This document shows, in pieces, positions 51,673-60,458 of a DNA stretch of 64,000 nt. A program made the translations under genes and the position numbers. This stretch comes from Clostridia bacterium (GTDB lineage Bacteria > Bacillota > Clostridia > Oscillospirales > UBA644), in the NCBI GenBank assembly GCA_017623475.1, contig JAGAPC010000020.1, positions 19,725-83,724 on the forward strand, written 5' to 3'. How positions within the stretch are numbered: the stretch's first letter is position 1; every line of letters begins with the position of its first letter. The notes under the pieces were generated by a model, which saw nothing but the letters and a program-made list of their open reading frames with translations, was not told the origin of the DNA and ran no database searches.

Positions 51673-52518
51673 GTGGAGTATCTTTTCCTCCCTGCGTTGC
51701 CTTCGGAGGAGGGGTATCATTTCCATCCGAATCTGGAAAAATTCGGCACGCTGGACGAGCCGCTGCTTCACAGCCACGATTATTACGAAATCTGCTTGAT
51801 CCGTTCCGGGAAAATCACCGTAATTTCGGAGGATGCCCATATCGTAACGGAAAACCCCTGCCTTTTACTGTATAAAAAAGAGTGTCCCCACGCCCAATTC
51901 AACCATCGGGATACGGCGTACGAAAAGTATATGATCTCCTTGAGATCGGATCTGCCCCTTGCATTGGAAGCCTTGTCCCATCAGATCTGCCGTTGCGCGG
52001 AAACGTCGGTGGTGCTCGTTCCCCTGTCTCAAAAGCAGGTGGATTGGCTCTTCCTGGTTTCCGGGCATTTGGAAGAGCTTTTGTCGAACGAGTCGGGGAA
52101 AAAATATACGGAAAACAGTTTAAATTCCTTCCGTTATCTTCTCTCGGAGATCCTTTATTTATTGAAAAATCAACCGCAGACAAGCCCTTCCCATTCCGGC
52201 GAAATTCTTACCCGCGCCATGGCGTATATTGCGGAGCATCTTTCGCAAAACGTCTCTCTGACGGAGATTGCCGCCCGGGCGGGGGTTGGCAGAACGAAAT
52301 TGAACGAGGAGTTTCAGAAATATTTATCCGTTTCCGTCCATCAGTATATTTTACGGGAGCGCATGGTTCTTGCCCAGCGGTATTTAAATCAGGGCATTTC
52401 GGTCAAGGAAGTGTCCGAGCTTTGCGGATTTAACGATTCCGCACATTTTATTCGGATGTTTAAGCGGTATTTTTCCGTAACGCCCGGACAATATAAAAAT
52501 ACACCCCAAAATCGTTAA
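51673..52518 (+). CDS. AraC-family regulator, cupin plus C-terminal HTH
   Basis: About 281 residues: N-terminal cupin with LLHSHDYYEICLIRSGKITVI, C-terminal double helix-turn-helix from about residue 180 (VSLTEIAARAGVGRTKLNEEF, then VKEVSELCGFNDSAHFIRMFKRYF and VTPGQYKN). Divergent from uxaAB, so it probably controls hexuronate genes; it also faces the phosphoesterase cluster. Start is unclear: AAGGAG at 51640-51645 has no ATG/GTG at normal distance. GTG 51673, 7 bases after AAGGA at 51661-51665, is taken here; an ACG at 51655 lies 9 bases after the better site. Confidence 0.8.
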   Translation: MEYLFLPALPSEEGYHFHPNLEKFGTLDEPLLHSHDYYEICLIRSGKITVISEDAHIVTENPCLLLYKKECPHAQFNHRDTAYEKYMISLRSDLPLALEALSHQICRCAETSVVLVPLSQKQVDWLFLVSGHLEELLSNESGKKYTENSLNSFRYLLSEILYLLKNQPQTSPSHSGEILTRAMAYIAEHLSQNVSLTEIAARAGVGRTKLNEEFQKYLSVSVHQYILRERMVLAQRYLNQGISVKEVSELCGFNDSAHFIRMFKRYFSVTPGQYKNTPQNR

Positions 52519-52540
52519 GGCTTTCGGGGTGTATTTTTTT
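52496..52540. terminator. Bidirectional terminator between AraC and phosphoesterase genes
   Basis: AAAAATACACCCC and GGGGTGTATTTTT pair perfectly; the left arm lies in the last codons of the AraC gene. A and T flanks serve both converging transcripts. Confidence 0.8.
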
Positions 52541-52544
52541 CTCG

Positions 52545-53351
52545 TTAATCGATGACGATCTCTCCGACGATCCCTTTGAACAACGGGGCTAACACGTAGC
52601 CTTCCTTTTCTCCCATCGACGCAGTTCCTCCCATGCCGTGGTAGTGCCCGGAAAAGGCGGTCTTAATGAGAGGCTCGTTGAAAATGTATTCGTTGACCGC
52701 AATCGTAAGATTTGCTTCCTCCTCCGTGCGGAGCAGCTGCTTGTAGTTCGTGCCGGGAGTTTGCAGAATTGCCGGGCTGTTGAAGGCGCAGTGGCAGAAT
52801 AACACGATGGGAAGACCCTTTGCCACCTCTTGCTTCAGCAGATCAAACTGCCGTTGCGTCCACAGATAAAAGCTGTTGTCCATGGAGATCAGATTGACCC
52901 CGCCGACGATGCGGCTTTCAAATTCCATATCACCCCGAAAGACCGACTGAACCTCATCCCAATGCTCGTTTTTGTATGCAAAGGTGTCGGGGATTCCGAT
53001 TTTGGGCGCAAACTCGTGGCTTCCGGGACAAAACAGATAATCGTGCCCCGCAAGAATCCGCTTTGCCGTCTCCCGGTTCGCATGGGAGTTAAAGTCCAAA
53101 AGATCGCCGGTAATAACGGTGCAGTCGAACTCCTTGGAATATTCCATCGCCTCTTCCAGATATCCCACGGGATCCCGTTCGGGGAATTCCGCTTCCCGGA
53201 AAAAGACGTCCCGACGGTGGGCGGCGTGCTCTTTCATATCGTCGCCGTCAAGATTGTCCGCAAGGGAGAGATGCACGTCGGTCAGATGTAAAATGCGGAC
53301 GGGTCTTTCCAATCCGAAATGAAGGTAAAATTTTTGGCTTTTCAAATTCAT
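52545..53351 (-). CDS. Calcineurin-like metallophosphoesterase (copy 2 of 4)
   Basis: 268 residues. Metal-site blocks LTDVHLS, TGDLLD, GSHEF, FCHCAF and SGHYHG in the usual order. The third block is normally GNH[DE]; here Asn is Ser, a change shared with copy 3. ATG 53351 has GGAG 8 bases upstream; the ATG at 53378 lies before the ribosome site. Last gene of a three-gene tandem (54984 to 52545). Substrate unknown. Confidence 0.82.
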   Translation of the reverse strand: MNLKSQKFYLHFGLERPVRILHLTDVHLSLADNLDGDDMKEHAAHRRDVFFREAEFPERDPVGYLEEAMEYSKEFDCTVITGDLLDFNSHANRETAKRILAGHDYLFCPGSHEFAPKIGIPDTFAYKNEHWDEVQSVFRGDMEFESRIVGGVNLISMDNSFYLWTQRQFDLLKQEVAKGLPIVLFCHCAFNSPAILQTPGTNYKQLLRTEEEANLTIAVNEYIFNEPLIKTAFSGHYHGMGGTASMGEKEGYVLAPLFKGIVGEIVID

Positions 53352-53370
53352 AACGGTTTCTCCTTCGTTG

Positions 53371-54156
53371 TCAGTCAATGGTGATTACCCCTACGCATCC
53401 CGTGAACAGGCTCGGACCGATGTAGCAGGGGTGAGGCTTGTAGCCGGACTGAACGTACTCCAACCGATGGTAATGCCCGGTAAAAATCCCTTTGATCAGG
53501 GGTTGGTTTTTGATATACTCGTTCATTTCAACGGTAAGCTCCTTTGCACCCTCGGGCGGTACGATTCCCGTTTGCTCGTGGGTCAAAAAGGGGCAGTCGT
53601 AGGGCACGTGGGAGAACAAAAGGATCGGATACCCCCGGGAAACCTCGGCTTTCAGCATGTCAAACTGCTTCTGCGTCCAAACGTAATAGCTGTTGTCCAT
53701 CGTGATTACGTTGACGCCTCCTACGAGGCGGCTTTCAAATTCCATATCTCCCCGGAACAACTGCTGCATTTCGTCCCAGCGCTCTGCCTTTCGTTCAAAA
53801 TTGTTGGGGCAGAATTCGTGGCTTCCGGGGGTGAACATATAGTCTTTCCCTGCCAGGATTTCCGTTGCCGCGTCGTAGTTTGCGTAGGAGTTGAAATCAA
53901 TCAAATCTCCGGTAATAACGGTGCAGTCAAATTCCTTGGCGTATTCCATGGCTTCCATGAGATACCCTGCGGGATCACGCTCAGGACGTCGTCCTTCCTT
54001 GAAGAAAATTTCTCTCCGATGGGCGGCAAATTCAAGCCATTTTTCCTCGTCTCTGTCGTCCGCAAAAGAAATATGAATGTCGGTGATATGAAGGATTTTG
54101 ATGGGCTTTTCCAGCCCCAGGTGCAGTTCCACACGATCGGTCTTTAAGTGTTTCAT
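53371..54156 (-). CDS. Calcineurin-like metallophosphoesterase (copy 3 of 4)
   Basis: 261 residues. Blocks ITDIHIS, TGDLIDFNS, GSHEF (Asn to Ser in the GNH[DE] block), FSHVPYD and TGHYHR. The sequence LHLGLEKP and the ending GCVGVITID follow the paralogue pattern. It has no signal peptide, so acts in the cytoplasm. Middle gene of the tandem, 19 bases from copy 2 and 27 from copy 4. Confidence 0.82.
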   Translation of the reverse strand: MKHLKTDRVELHLGLEKPIKILHITDIHISFADDRDEEKWLEFAAHRREIFFKEGRRPERDPAGYLMEAMEYAKEFDCTVITGDLIDFNSYANYDAATEILAGKDYMFTPGSHEFCPNNFERKAERWDEMQQLFRGDMEFESRLVGGVNVITMDNSYYVWTQKQFDMLKAEVSRGYPILLFSHVPYDCPFLTHEQTGIVPPEGAKELTVEMNEYIKNQPLIKGIFTGHYHRLEYVQSGYKPHPCYIGPSLFTGCVGVITID

Positions 54157-54183
54157 GGCGGTTTCCTACTTTCTTTTTGTTTA

Positions 54184-54984
54184 TCAGTCAATGGTAATTT
54201 CCGATACGATTCCCTTGAACAGACCTCCGGTCATGTAGGACGGCTTTCCGTGGAAATCCCAATAATGATTGTGGTGTCCGTGACCTGCAAAAAACGCCTT
54301 AACGAGAGGCTCGTCCCTTAAAAAGTTTGCGGTGGCAACGCTTTCGGCGATTTCCTCCTCGGTATAACCCAGCTTGCGGGCAGAATCCTTGTTTTCGGTC
54401 GTCTGCATATCGTTGGCGATGGGCACGTGGCAGAAAACGATGATCGGCAATCCACGGGCAACCTCTTGCTTTAAAACGTCCAGCTGCTCTTTCGTAAAAA
54501 GACGGAAGCCGTTGTCCAGGGTAATTACGTTTACTCCGCCGACGATTCGGCTTTCCACGTGCATATTCCCCCGAAAGTTGGATTGAACGTAATCCCAGGA
54601 GCTTCTCTTGAGTTCCATGGAATCGATCCCCGGCTTGGGGGTAAATTCATGATTCCCGGCGCAGAACATATAGTCCTTCCCCGCCAGGATCTCCTTGACG
54701 GTGTCGTAGTTTTTATACGTATTAAAATCCACCACGTCTCCGGTAAATACGGTGCAGTCGAAGCTTTTGGAATACTCCATCGCTTCCTGCAGATATCCCA
54801 CGGGATCCCGTTCGGGAAATTCCGCTTCTCGGAAAAATATGTCTCTGCGCTTTGCGGCGTAGGGGATCATGTCTTCGTTGTTTCTTTCATCGGACAGGGA
54901 CAGATGTACGTCGGTCAGATGTAAAATCCGCACCGGCTTTTTTAATCCGAAATGGAGTTGGATCGGATTTGGTTTTAATCCCAT
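54184..54984 (-). CDS. Calcineurin-like metallophosphoesterase (copy 4 of 4)
   Basis: 266 residues. Blocks LTDVHLS, TGDVVDFN, GNHEF (canonical Asn kept, as in copy 1), FCHVPI and AGHGHH. ATG 54984 with AGAGG about 9 bases upstream is preferred to the frame opening at 55014. First gene of the tandem, behind the promoter at 55032-55060. Among the four it is closest in motif to copy 1 at 4.6 kb. Confidence 0.83.
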   Translation of the reverse strand: MGLKPNPIQLHFGLKKPVRILHLTDVHLSLSDERNNEDMIPYAAKRRDIFFREAEFPERDPVGYLQEAMEYSKSFDCTVFTGDVVDFNTYKNYDTVKEILAGKDYMFCAGNHEFTPKPGIDSMELKRSSWDYVQSNFRGNMHVESRIVGGVNVITLDNGFRLFTKEQLDVLKQEVARGLPIIVFCHVPIANDMQTTENKDSARKLGYTEEEIAESVATANFLRDEPLVKAFFAGHGHHNHYWDFHGKPSYMTGGLFKGIVSEITID

Positions 54985-55031
54985 GGCAATATACCTCTTT
55001 CTCTTGCGGTACACAGTTTTTTGTCATCTTT

Positions 55032-55060
55032 ACTATACACCATTTCTCCGAAAATTGCAA
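55032..55060 (-). promoter_or_regulatory. Promoter of the phosphoesterase tandem
   Basis: Minus strand TTGCAA (55060-55055), 17 bases, TATAGT (55037-55032). Confidence 0.72.
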
Positions 55061-55160
55061 TAGAACTTGGCAATAGTTTTCAGAATAGTAACAATTATTT
55101 TTTTCGTTTTCGAACAAATTCTAAAAAAACCGATTCTTGCAAACAAGATGAAAAAAACAC

Positions 55161-55189
55161 TTGATTTTTTTTGTCGGATGTGGTATAAT
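55161..55189 (+). promoter_or_regulatory. Sigma-A promoter of trpS
   Basis: TTGATT (55161-55166), 17 bases, TATAAT (55184-55189). The leader is about 37 bases, too short for a T-box. Confidence 0.8.
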
Positions 55190-55232
55190 GTACTGTAACT
55201 ATGAAACATCATCCGATTGGAGATCTTTTGAT

Positions 55233-56222
55233 ATGGCACAACAAAAGCGGATTCTTACCGGCGACCGCACCACCGGAAAACTGCATTTAGGGCATTACGT
55301 GGGCAGTCTGCAGAATCGGGTTCGTCTTCAAAACGATTACGAAACCTTTATTCTGATGGCGGATATTCAGGCGCTTACCACCCATTTTGAAAATCCCTCC
55401 CTGATCAACGGAAGTATTTACGACGTTGCCATCGACAACCTTTCCGTGGGGCTGGATCCCAACAAGGTCACCTTCGTTCAGCAATCTCAAATCAAAGCGA
55501 TTGCGGAGCTGACCGTGTTTTACTCCATGCTGGTCAGCGTCAATACCCTGCGTCACAATCCTACCATCAAAACCGAAGCGGCAAACTACGGTTATAACGA
55601 TATGACCTACGGCTTTTTGGGGTATCCCGTAAGCCAGGCGGCGGATATTACCTTCTGCAACGCGGAATTGGTTCCCGTCGGGGAAGACCAGCTGCCCCAT
55701 ATCGAAATTGCCCGGAAATTGGTACGCCGCATGAACGATCTGTACGGCACGAATTTGCTGGAGCCCAAAGCGATGCTTTCCTCCTGCACCCGTTTGATGG
55801 GGCTGGACGGAAACAGTAAAATGGGCAAATCCCTGGGCAACGCCATCTATTTGTCCGATCCTGCCGAGGTGGTCAATGAAAAGATCCGTCTTGCCGTCAC
55901 CGACGCCTCCCGCATCCGCGCCAAGGATCCGGGACATCCGGACATCTGTGCCGTCAGCAAATACCATAAGGTGTTCAACGAGGACGAATACGAGGATATC
56001 TGTGACCGTTGCAAGGCCGGAGAAATCGGATGTGTTGCCTGTAAAAAGCGTTTGGCGGAAAAGCTGAACGGACTTTTGGATCCCTTCCGGGAGCGCCGTG
56101 CGTACTACGAAAACCACAGGAACGAAGTAAAAGATATCGTCAATTCCGGCAGCGACAAAGCCAACAAGATCGGCGATGAAAATATTGCAAAGATCAAAGA
56201 AGCCATGAGCCTTAAAATCTAA
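55233..56222 (+). CDS. trpS: Tryptophanyl-tRNA synthetase, probable iron-sulfur type
   Basis: 329 residues, class Ic synthetase. The HIGH-type motif is GKLHLGHYVG near residue 15 and the KMSKS-type motif is NSKMGKSLG near 193. Near the C-terminus the cysteines follow C-x20-C-x6-C-x2-C (DICAV...CKAGEIGCVAC, about 230-265), close to the C-x22-C-x6-C-x2-C that binds a 4Fe-4S cluster in Thermotoga TrpRS. ATG 55233 is chosen from GGAGAT 11 bases upstream; the frame opening at 55161 overlaps the promoter. Confidence 0.95.
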   Translation: MAQQKRILTGDRTTGKLHLGHYVGSLQNRVRLQNDYETFILMADIQALTTHFENPSLINGSIYDVAIDNLSVGLDPNKVTFVQQSQIKAIAELTVFYSMLVSVNTLRHNPTIKTEAANYGYNDMTYGFLGYPVSQAADITFCNAELVPVGEDQLPHIEIARKLVRRMNDLYGTNLLEPKAMLSSCTRLMGLDGNSKMGKSLGNAIYLSDPAEVVNEKIRLAVTDASRIRAKDPGHPDICAVSKYHKVFNEDEYEDICDRCKAGEIGCVACKKRLAEKLNGLLDPFRERRAYYENHRNEVKDIVNSGSDKANKIGDENIAKIKEAMSLKI

Positions 56223-56227
56223 CGAAG

Positions 56228-56257
56228 ATCCCCTCAACCGAGGGGATTTTTCTTTTT
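56228..56257 (+). terminator. Terminator of trpS
   Basis: ATCCCCTC and GAGGGGAT with loop AACC form a perfect 8-bp stem followed by TTTTCTTTTT, 5 bases after the stop codon. Confidence 0.88.
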
Positions 56258-56277
56258 GACAATTTCCGACATCGGCG

Positions 56278-56360
56278 CATAGGATGAAGTGGGTAGCCTT
56301 CTACATATCGCAAGATATGTGGTACGCCTCGGCGTATCGACTTTTTCGTTAAGGATGATC
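56278..56360. repeat. Short hairpin cluster before the Cys-rich gene
   Basis: Dyads ACATATC/GATATGT (56302-56320) and TACGCC/GGCGTA (56323-56336) with TATCGA junctions recall the array at 40771-40946. CATAGGATG at 56278, with AC 17 bases upstream, resembles a sigma-K -10/-35 pair (CATAnnnTA) except for the last base. Confidence 0.45.
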
Positions 56361-56365
56361 CTGTT

Positions 56366-57403
56366 ATGAAATGCAATAATTGTGACGCTACCCAAGCAAC
56401 CCCACTCTTGTCCTGTCCCGATACTGCCCTTTGCGGAACGCCCTTTTGCCCCAAGTCTCTGGATTGGAAGCGGGAAGAGCCTACCGCCCTGTACGCCGAC
56501 AAGGTGTTTTCGGCACACAAGGCAACCGGGTCTTCGATTTTTTATCCCTTAAATACCGCGGATCTCCCGGATAATTTCGTCAGCAGCTACGAGCTGACCC
56601 CTTGTTCCGGCGGATGCTGCTGCACCAACGGTCTTTCGGCGGATGCGGTGTTTGAAATTCAGAAATCCTACGTGCAGTTGGATTGCTTTTCGGTCAACGA
56701 AGCTGCTGCTCCGGGCGAGCCCTCGGCAATTATCACCCCCGATAACGTAACGGTCAACGGGCTTACCGTCGCCGCCGTTACGCAGAATAACGGTCGGTAT
56801 GTTGCGGATATCTCCAACGTTATCGGAGAGATCTTGAATCCGGTCTGTACGGCGCAGTGTCTCGGCTCAAAGGCCTTTATTCTGCTTCAGAATATCGGCG
56901 TTTTGGAATTCCGCGTTCGGTTCGGATTTGAAGGGGTGGTTCGCTCCTGCGGAACGCTGTATCGGTTTAAGGTTTATATCGCAAGCAACGAAGCCATTCC
57001 CCTGCCCACCGATCAGACCACTTCCTTTGCCATCGCGGAAGCCAATATCCCCTGCGTGGAATACGGAAACGCCCCGATTCTGTCCTTCCGTCTTGGGGGG
57101 AACGCCCAGGTGATCAATCCCCAGCTGTCGGTAACGGTCACCGACGAGACCGACGTCTGCAACGGCGTTGCCGTAAATCTTGCCGCAACCCTGGGAATTA
57201 CCCCGCTGGTTTACGCGGAGGTAATCCGCAACACGTTGATTTTGGTCAACGGCGCGGAATTAAAGGATGATTGCTCCTGCGGTATGGACGGATTCAATTT
57301 GTACGCCGGGCAAAATTGCTGTGATACGGACGTGGTTTCTGCTCCCGTGCGCCCTGCGTCTTCCGGTGTGATTCGCAGATGCGGATGCCAAGGAACCGAT
57401 TAA
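56366..57403 (+). CDS. Cys-rich protein of unknown function
   Basis: 345 residues with about 24 Cys. An N-terminal Cys cluster (CNNCDATQ, LLSCPDTALCGTPFCP), CSGGCCC near residue 87, a middle of alternating strands containing VLEFRVRFGFEGVVRSCG, and a C-terminal cluster (DDCSCGMDG, NCCDTD, RRCGCQG). No signal peptide or membrane helix. I do not recognise the family. Cys-rich content, lack of export signal, a possible sigma-K-like promoter and the sporulating host suggest a spore coat or surface protein, but that is inference only. AAGGA lies 10 bases before the ATG. Confidence 0.7.
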   Translation: MKCNNCDATQATPLLSCPDTALCGTPFCPKSLDWKREEPTALYADKVFSAHKATGSSIFYPLNTADLPDNFVSSYELTPCSGGCCCTNGLSADAVFEIQKSYVQLDCFSVNEAAAPGEPSAIITPDNVTVNGLTVAAVTQNNGRYVADISNVIGEILNPVCTAQCLGSKAFILLQNIGVLEFRVRFGFEGVVRSCGTLYRFKVYIASNEAIPLPTDQTTSFAIAEANIPCVEYGNAPILSFRLGGNAQVINPQLSVTVTDETDVCNGVAVNLAATLGITPLVYAEVIRNTLILVNGAELKDDCSCGMDGFNLYAGQNCCDTDVVSAPVRPASSGVIRRCGCQGTD

Positions 57404-57432
57404 TTCGGACGTTTTTCGGACGTTGAAAATTC

Positions 57433-57461
57433 GAGGGGATGCCCTGCTTCGGGATCCCCTC
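57433..57461 (+). terminator. Probable terminator of the Cys-rich gene
   Basis: GAGGGGATGCCC and GGGATCCCCTC pair with one bulge around TGCTTC; the following T tract (GTTTTGG) is displaced by 7 bases. Confidence 0.55.
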
Positions 57462-57516
57462 AACGCCGTTTTGGGGAAGCGGAAGGGAAGAAAATGTATA
57501 AAATCTGTAAAACCAC

Positions 57517-57545
57517 TTGCAATTTCAAAAAAAATAGTGTATAAT
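57517..57545 (+). promoter_or_regulatory. Sigma-A promoter of the penicillin-binding protein gene
   Basis: TTGCAA (57517-57522), 17 bases, TATAAT (57540-57545). Confidence 0.82.
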
Positions 57546-57602
57546 ATATGATGTATATCTATATACGAGTAATCTCTCCGAAATTGCAAGGAGGTTTTTG
57601 TT

Positions 57603-60458
57603 ATGAGTCAGTTTGACGATTCGTCCCGCAAGGGGCAAAAGGAATCGGGATCCGGTTCTCGGGTTCGCCGCGGGGCGCAAGATCGGAAGAATACGGAATC
57701 GAAGCCCAAGGGGGCGTCGGAACGGTTCTTTTCCTTGATGCAAAAATGGAACGATCCCTTTTTCTTCCGTAAAAAAAGATTGCCCGATCCTTCCCAATTC
57801 CCGGAAGGACAGGTTCCCCTGTGGGTTTCCGATCCGGAGCATTATACCAAACGCCGTACAGGGGCTGCCCGCTTCTGGCATGGGTTCGGCGTGGTCGTTC
57901 TGCATCTCTTTTTGATTTGCTGTATGATGGGCGTTGCCATGCTTGGGATCGCCGCCGCCGTGGTGTATTCCTTTTCCGACACGGATCTGGACGAACGGTT
58001 TGCCTCGATGGATCTGGACTATTCCTCCTTCATTTACGCCACCGATCCGGTCACCGGCGAGGATTATATTTACCAGGAAATTCAAAGTAAATCCGGCACC
58101 CGCGTGTGGGTTTCCGATTCCGAGATTCCCCAACACGTCAAGGACGCCACCGTGGCGTTGGAGGATCAGCGGTTTTATACCCACTCCGGCGTTGACCCCA
58201 TCCGTACCGTAAAGGCGATCATTGAATACGCCCAAAGCAAGCTTACCGGAAGCAACGAGCGTGCCTCCGGCGGTTCTACCTTAACCCAACAGGTCATCAA
58301 GAACATGACCGGGGATGACGATTACGGCATCGGGCGTAAGGTCAAGGAAATGCTGCAGGCGTTGTATATCGAACGCCGTTACAACAAGGATCAGATTTTG
58401 GAATATTATCTGAACACCGTCTATTTCGGGCAGAGCGCCAACGGAATTTCCGCCGCCGCGGAGATCTATTTTGATAAAGACGTCAGTGAGCTGACCGTCG
58501 CCGAGGGTGCGGCAATTATCTGTATTACCAAATCCCCCAGCACTTACAATCCCTATTTGCATCCGGAAAATAATAAAAAGCGCCGCAACGATACCATGTG
58601 GTTTATGTACGAGCAGGGGTATCTTACCCGGGAGGAATACGACGAGTATTCCCAGCAGGAGCTGAATCTGGTCGATCTGGAAGCCAAGCGGGAGGAGACC
58701 GAATCGGAGGAAGAGGGTATTTTCCTCTATAACTACTACACCGATATGGTGATCCGGGACGTGCTTCGGGATCTTCAGACCGAAAAAGGACTTTCGGAAG
58801 CGGAAGCCACCAACCTTCTCTATCACGGCGGATTGCAGATCTACGCCTGCGTCGATCCTTCCATTCAGACCATGATGGAGGATTATTTCGCCAACGAGGA
58901 TAACTTTAAATACACCGGCTCAAGCAAGGATACCTTCGTCAACGAGAAGGGTGAGACGGAAATTCCCCAAGTCGCCATGATGGTGATGGATCCGGAAACG
59001 GGCGATATTTTAGGCGTCATCGGCGGTCGGGGAGAAAAGACCAAGTCTTTGAGCCTGAACCGCGCCGTGGATACCCCCCGCCAGCCCGGCTCCTCCATCA
59101 AGCCTTTAAGCGTTTACGGATACGCCATTGAAAACGATCTGATGACCTTGGGCGATCCCATCGACGATATCCCGGTTACCTACGATCCGGAGGAAAAGAC
59201 CTTCTGGCCCAGCAACTACGATAAGACTTATGCCGGCTTGGTTTCGGTGAAAAAGGCGCTGGCGCGCTCGTTGAATACCCCCGCCGCCTGGGGGCTGAAG
59301 ACCGTCGGGATTAAAACCTCTTACGATTTCTTGATCAATTCCCTGCATTTTACCACCCTGAATCGGGACGACAGCACCTCCCTTGCTCCTTTGGCGGTGG
59401 GCGCTCTGACCGACGGCGTTACCCTTCGGGAAATGACGACGGCGTACACCACCTTCGCCGGAGACGGAATGTACACCGCATACCGTTCCTATAGCCGCAT
59501 CGTGGGCTACGACGGAAAGACCGTTCTGGAAAATCCCATCGAACGGGAAGAGGTCTTTTCGGAGCAGACCGCCTATCTGATGACCGATATTCTCCAATCC
59601 TCGGTCTATTCCATCGCCGGCGACGCAAGACTGAAAAATATTGCCACCGCAGGGAAATCCGGTACCACCTCTTCCTATAAGGACCGTTGGTTTATCGGAT
59701 ATACCAACGATTACGTGGCGGGAATCTGGTGGGGCTACGATACTCCCTACGAGCTGAACAACACCCACCATTTCAAAATGTGGAATCAAGTGATGACGAA
59801 GGTTCACGAGATGAAAAACATCACGAAGAGTTCCTTTGAGCAGCCCTCGGGCATCGTTTCCTGTTCCGTCTGCTGGAAGAGTGGACTGTTGCCCGGTCCC
59901 TACTGCTCCACCGATCCCCAGGGCGCTTGCGTAGAGACCTTCTATTACAAAGAAGGCACCCAGCCCACCAAGACCTGCAACGTCCATCATCAGCTGTACG
60001 TTTGCGACGTTTCGGGCAAAATTGCCCATGAAAACTGCCCCTCCGCCACCCTGAAAACCTTCGTGGATATCGACCGTTCCTTCCCCGCCGCAGTAAAAAT
60101 CGGGGACGCGGGATATATCTGCCCCCGACTGACGAAGGAGAATATCCTTTATTCCCACGCCACGCTTCCGGTATATACGAATTTGGTGCCCGAAGGGGAT
60201 ACCCCCGCAACGTCTCTTTACGATCACGTGGCAAATTGTCTTTGCACCACCCATACGCCTTCCGAGAAGCCCCATATTTACACTCCGAAGGCGCCGACCA
60301 CCGACACGGCAACGGGGACGTCCACCGGCGGAGGCGGGTCGAATCAGCCCACCACCGATACCGGTTCGCTCCCCGATACCGGAACGGTTACCGATACGGC
60401 AACGTCAACCCAAACCAACGTATCGGACAGTGCAACCCCAGTGATACCGGTGTTGTAG
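57603..60458 (+). CDS. Class A penicillin-binding protein (glycosyltransferase and transpeptidase)
   Basis: 951 residues. Basic cytoplasmic N-terminus of about 90, membrane helix about 94-125, GT51 glycosyltransferase with VALEDQRFYTHSGVD (catalytic Glu near 187) and GGSTLTQQVIKNM, then a transpeptidase with SSIK near 497, SLN near 556 and KSGTT near 685. A Cys-containing C-terminal extension (about 740-890) and a Ser/Thr/Asp/Pro-rich tail follow. Polymerises and cross-links peptidoglycan outside the membrane. The tail appears cut short by a missing base in the CCCC run at 60436-60439: the same low-complexity composition continues in the next frame to 60568. AAGGAGG is 10 bases before the ATG. 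Confidence 0.95.
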   Translation: MSQFDDSSRKGQKESGSGSRVRRGAQDRKNTESKPKGASERFFSLMQKWNDPFFFRKKRLPDPSQFPEGQVPLWVSDPEHYTKRRTGAARFWHGFGVVVLHLFLICCMMGVAMLGIAAAVVYSFSDTDLDERFASMDLDYSSFIYATDPVTGEDYIYQEIQSKSGTRVWVSDSEIPQHVKDATVALEDQRFYTHSGVDPIRTVKAIIEYAQSKLTGSNERASGGSTLTQQVIKNMTGDDDYGIGRKVKEMLQALYIERRYNKDQILEYYLNTVYFGQSANGISAAAEIYFDKDVSELTVAEGAAIICITKSPSTYNPYLHPENNKKRRNDTMWFMYEQGYLTREEYDEYSQQELNLVDLEAKREETESEEEGIFLYNYYTDMVIRDVLRDLQTEKGLSEAEATNLLYHGGLQIYACVDPSIQTMMEDYFANEDNFKYTGSSKDTFVNEKGETEIPQVAMMVMDPETGDILGVIGGRGEKTKSLSLNRAVDTPRQPGSSIKPLSVYGYAIENDLMTLGDPIDDIPVTYDPEEKTFWPSNYDKTYAGLVSVKKALARSLNTPAAWGLKTVGIKTSYDFLINSLHFTTLNRDDSTSLAPLAVGALTDGVTLREMTTAYTTFAGDGMYTAYRSYSRIVGYDGKTVLENPIEREEVFSEQTAYLMTDILQSSVYSIAGDARLKNIATAGKSGTTSSYKDRWFIGYTNDYVAGIWWGYDTPYELNNTHHFKMWNQVMTKVHEMKNITKSSFEQPSGIVSCSVCWKSGLLPGPYCSTDPQGACVETFYYKEGTQPTKTCNVHHQLYVCDVSGKIAHENCPSATLKTFVDIDRSFPAAVKIGDAGYICPRLTKENILYSHATLPVYTNLVPEGDTPATSLYDHVANCLCTTHTPSEKPHIYTPKAPTTDTATGTSTGGGGSNQPTTDTGSLPDTGTVTDTATSTQTNVSDSATPVIPVL

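Noticed and set aside
55190..55232. Possible T-box or trp leader before trpS
   Set aside because: The leader is only about 37 bases from promoter to start codon and contains no T-box sequence or terminator.
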